Shown here: positions 7,520 to 8,189 of the stretch, in pieces
How positions within the stretch are numbered: position 1 is the first letter of the stretch
Layout: every line of letters begins with the position of its first letter
Assembly (NCBI GenBank): GCA_012031455.1
Contig: JAAUTM010000044.1
Location: forward strand, 1 to 8,189
Reading direction: 5' to 3'
Origin: Phycisphaerales bacterium
GTDB taxonomy: Bacteria; Planctomycetota; Phycisphaerae; Phycisphaerales; Phycisphaeraceae
Length of the DNA: 8,189 nt
Program-made: the position numbers and the translations under genes
Notes under the pieces: model-generated
What the model saw: the letters and a program-made list of their open reading frames with translations, nothing else
What the model was told of the DNA's origin: nothing
The model's database searches: none

Positions 7520-7571
7520 ATGCTATGCCGGGCTGCAAGGTTGTCATGGCGCATGATTCAATGTTTACAAT
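7520..7571. promoter_or_regulatory. Possible overlapping divergent promoters for ahbD and the siroheme decarboxylase gene
   Basis: On the plus strand TTGTCA (7541-7546) and TACAAT (7566-7571) each match the consensus at five of six positions but are 19 bases apart. On the minus strand ATGACA (complement of 7542-7547) and TAGCAT (complement of 7520-7525) are 16 bases apart. The two -35 boxes overlap almost completely, which would couple the genes by competition. The plus-strand promoter only works if translation starts at 7579 or 7603 and not at 7525. Confidence 0.25.
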
Positions 7572-8111
7572 ACCACACATGGCTGACATTGTGACATGCC
7601 CGATGGACATTGATGATCCGATCAATCGGCGGATACTGACGGTGGCCGAAGATCAGCTCATGGGTTTTTATCGACACCCTTTTGAGGAAATCAGCAGGCG
7701 TTGCAGGGTGGCGGAGGAGATCGTCCACCAGCGGCTCAAGGCGATGTTGCAGGCTGGGGTGGTTCGCAGAATACGCCAGACGTTGCAGGCGGGGAATCTG
7801 GCTGATGGTGCGCTGGTGGCTTGGAAGATCAGCGAAGATCACCTGCAAAATGCTTATGACTGGCTGGCGGCCATGATCCATTCACCGGGCATGTGGTGAT
7901 TCGTGACACGCAGGCAGGCACGGCTGGGAGTGAGTATCGGTTATGGACGACGCTCAAGGTGCCACAGGGCTACGATGCGCAGAAGCATTGTCGCTGGCTG
8001 GGCAAGACCATCGGTGCGGAAGATTATCAATGGTTGCCAACATTGCGGGTGTTTGCCTTGGGGGTGGGCCATGTGGCGCAGGGCTGGTTTGGAAGTGGGA
8101 GCGATGAGTGA
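7525..8111 (+). CDS. AhbA/AhbB-like siroheme decarboxylase subunit (Lrp/AsnC-related); one 1-base frameshift
   Basis: Family members decarboxylate siroheme to 12,18-didecarboxysiroheme in the alternative heme pathway and are built like Lrp/AsnC regulators. An N-terminal winged-helix region is visible (DPINRRILTVAEDQL, HPFEEISRRC, VHQRLKAMLQAGVVRRI), followed by the alpha/beta domain with HDPFTGHVVIR, YRLWTTLKVPQGY, KHCRWLG and RVFALGVGHV. The frame breaks at 7871-7872: one more C gives LAAHDPFTGHVVIR, whereas the sequence as written stops at 7899. The corrected length is 195 residues from ATG 7525, which has GAGGA at 7515-7519. A start at 7603 (MDIDDPINRR) would place the helix-turn-helix at the N-terminus as is usual in the family and is a real alternative. 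GHVVIR occupies the place where many relatives have SH(N/C)YxR. The gene is divergent from ahbD and overlaps the next gene by eight bases. A DNA-binding regulator is possible but less likely in this context. Confidence 0.75.
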
Positions 8112-8189
8112 CAAGCCCGCCCCGGCCATGGTGCGGAAAGAACTCAACCTGACCAATGATCAGTGGCGTTACATCGAAGTGCTCAAAGC
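8104..8189 (+). CDS. N-terminal part of an unidentified protein, cut by the window edge
   Basis: ATG at 8104-8106 overlaps the last codons of the upstream gene (ATGAGTGA), a layout typical of translational coupling. Only 28 full codons are visible, beginning MSDKPAPAMVRKELNLTNDQWRY and continuing IEVLK. A short charged lead-in is followed by what could be the first helix of a winged-helix domain. This would suit the second siroheme decarboxylase subunit, since AhbA and AhbB genes are usually adjacent, but too little sequence is present to tell. Another heme-pathway protein such as AhbC is also possible. Confidence 0.5.
   Translation, partial: MSDKPAPAMVRKELNLTNDQWRYIEVLK

Overview
This window looks like chromosomal DNA from a Gram-negative-type bacterium, most likely a planctomycete (possibly Phycisphaerae). 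The taxonomic call is an inference. It rests on the style of the MiaB and DUF4126 proteins, on a heme-from-siroheme (Ahb) gene pair, and on dispersed hairpin repeats built around CAGAGCC/GGCTCTG. Base composition is moderately GC-rich, and there is no phage, plasmid or insertion-sequence gene.

Layout. Positions 1-364 may hold the frameshifted C-terminal end of an unidentified plus-strand protein. Next come a composite hairpin repeat (381-495) and a strong plus-strand terminator (531-569). From 568 to 5168 everything is on the minus strand. In transcription order this is a small two-helix membrane protein, a MscS-family mechanosensitive channel with a signal peptide and an extra N-terminal domain, then (after its own likely promoter) a DUF4126 membrane protein followed by miaB, the tRNA methylthiotransferase. 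A divergent gap of about 116 bases separates these from an exported FKBP-type prolyl isomerase on the plus strand (5285-6062). An 8-base tandem repeat and a second copy of the composite repeat fill 6093-6272. A convergent ahbD-like radical SAM heme synthase lies at 6314-7480 (minus). Divergent from it, an AhbA/AhbB-like siroheme decarboxylase gene (7525-8111, plus) overlaps the start of one more gene cut by the window edge.

How the genes work together. The right end is part of the alternative heme pathway. AhbA/B removes two carboxyls from siroheme, AhbC (not seen here) removes the acetate side chains to give Fe-coproporphyrin III, and AhbD decarboxylates two propionates to give heme b. The remaining genes are housekeeping or envelope functions with no evident shared pathway.

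The most striking property is structural. Four well-conserved genes (miaB, mscS, fkbp, ahbA/B-like) are broken by nine single-base indels in total, several in homopolymer runs. No stop codons created by substitution are visible, and in each gene the lengths add up to a whole number of codons once the indels are corrected. This is most simply explained by uncorrected sequencing errors, so these genes are given as full-length spans with the break points noted. I see no convincing new multi-gene system. The points most worth a second look are the composite repeat, the His-rich insert in AhbD and the atypical siroheme decarboxylase.
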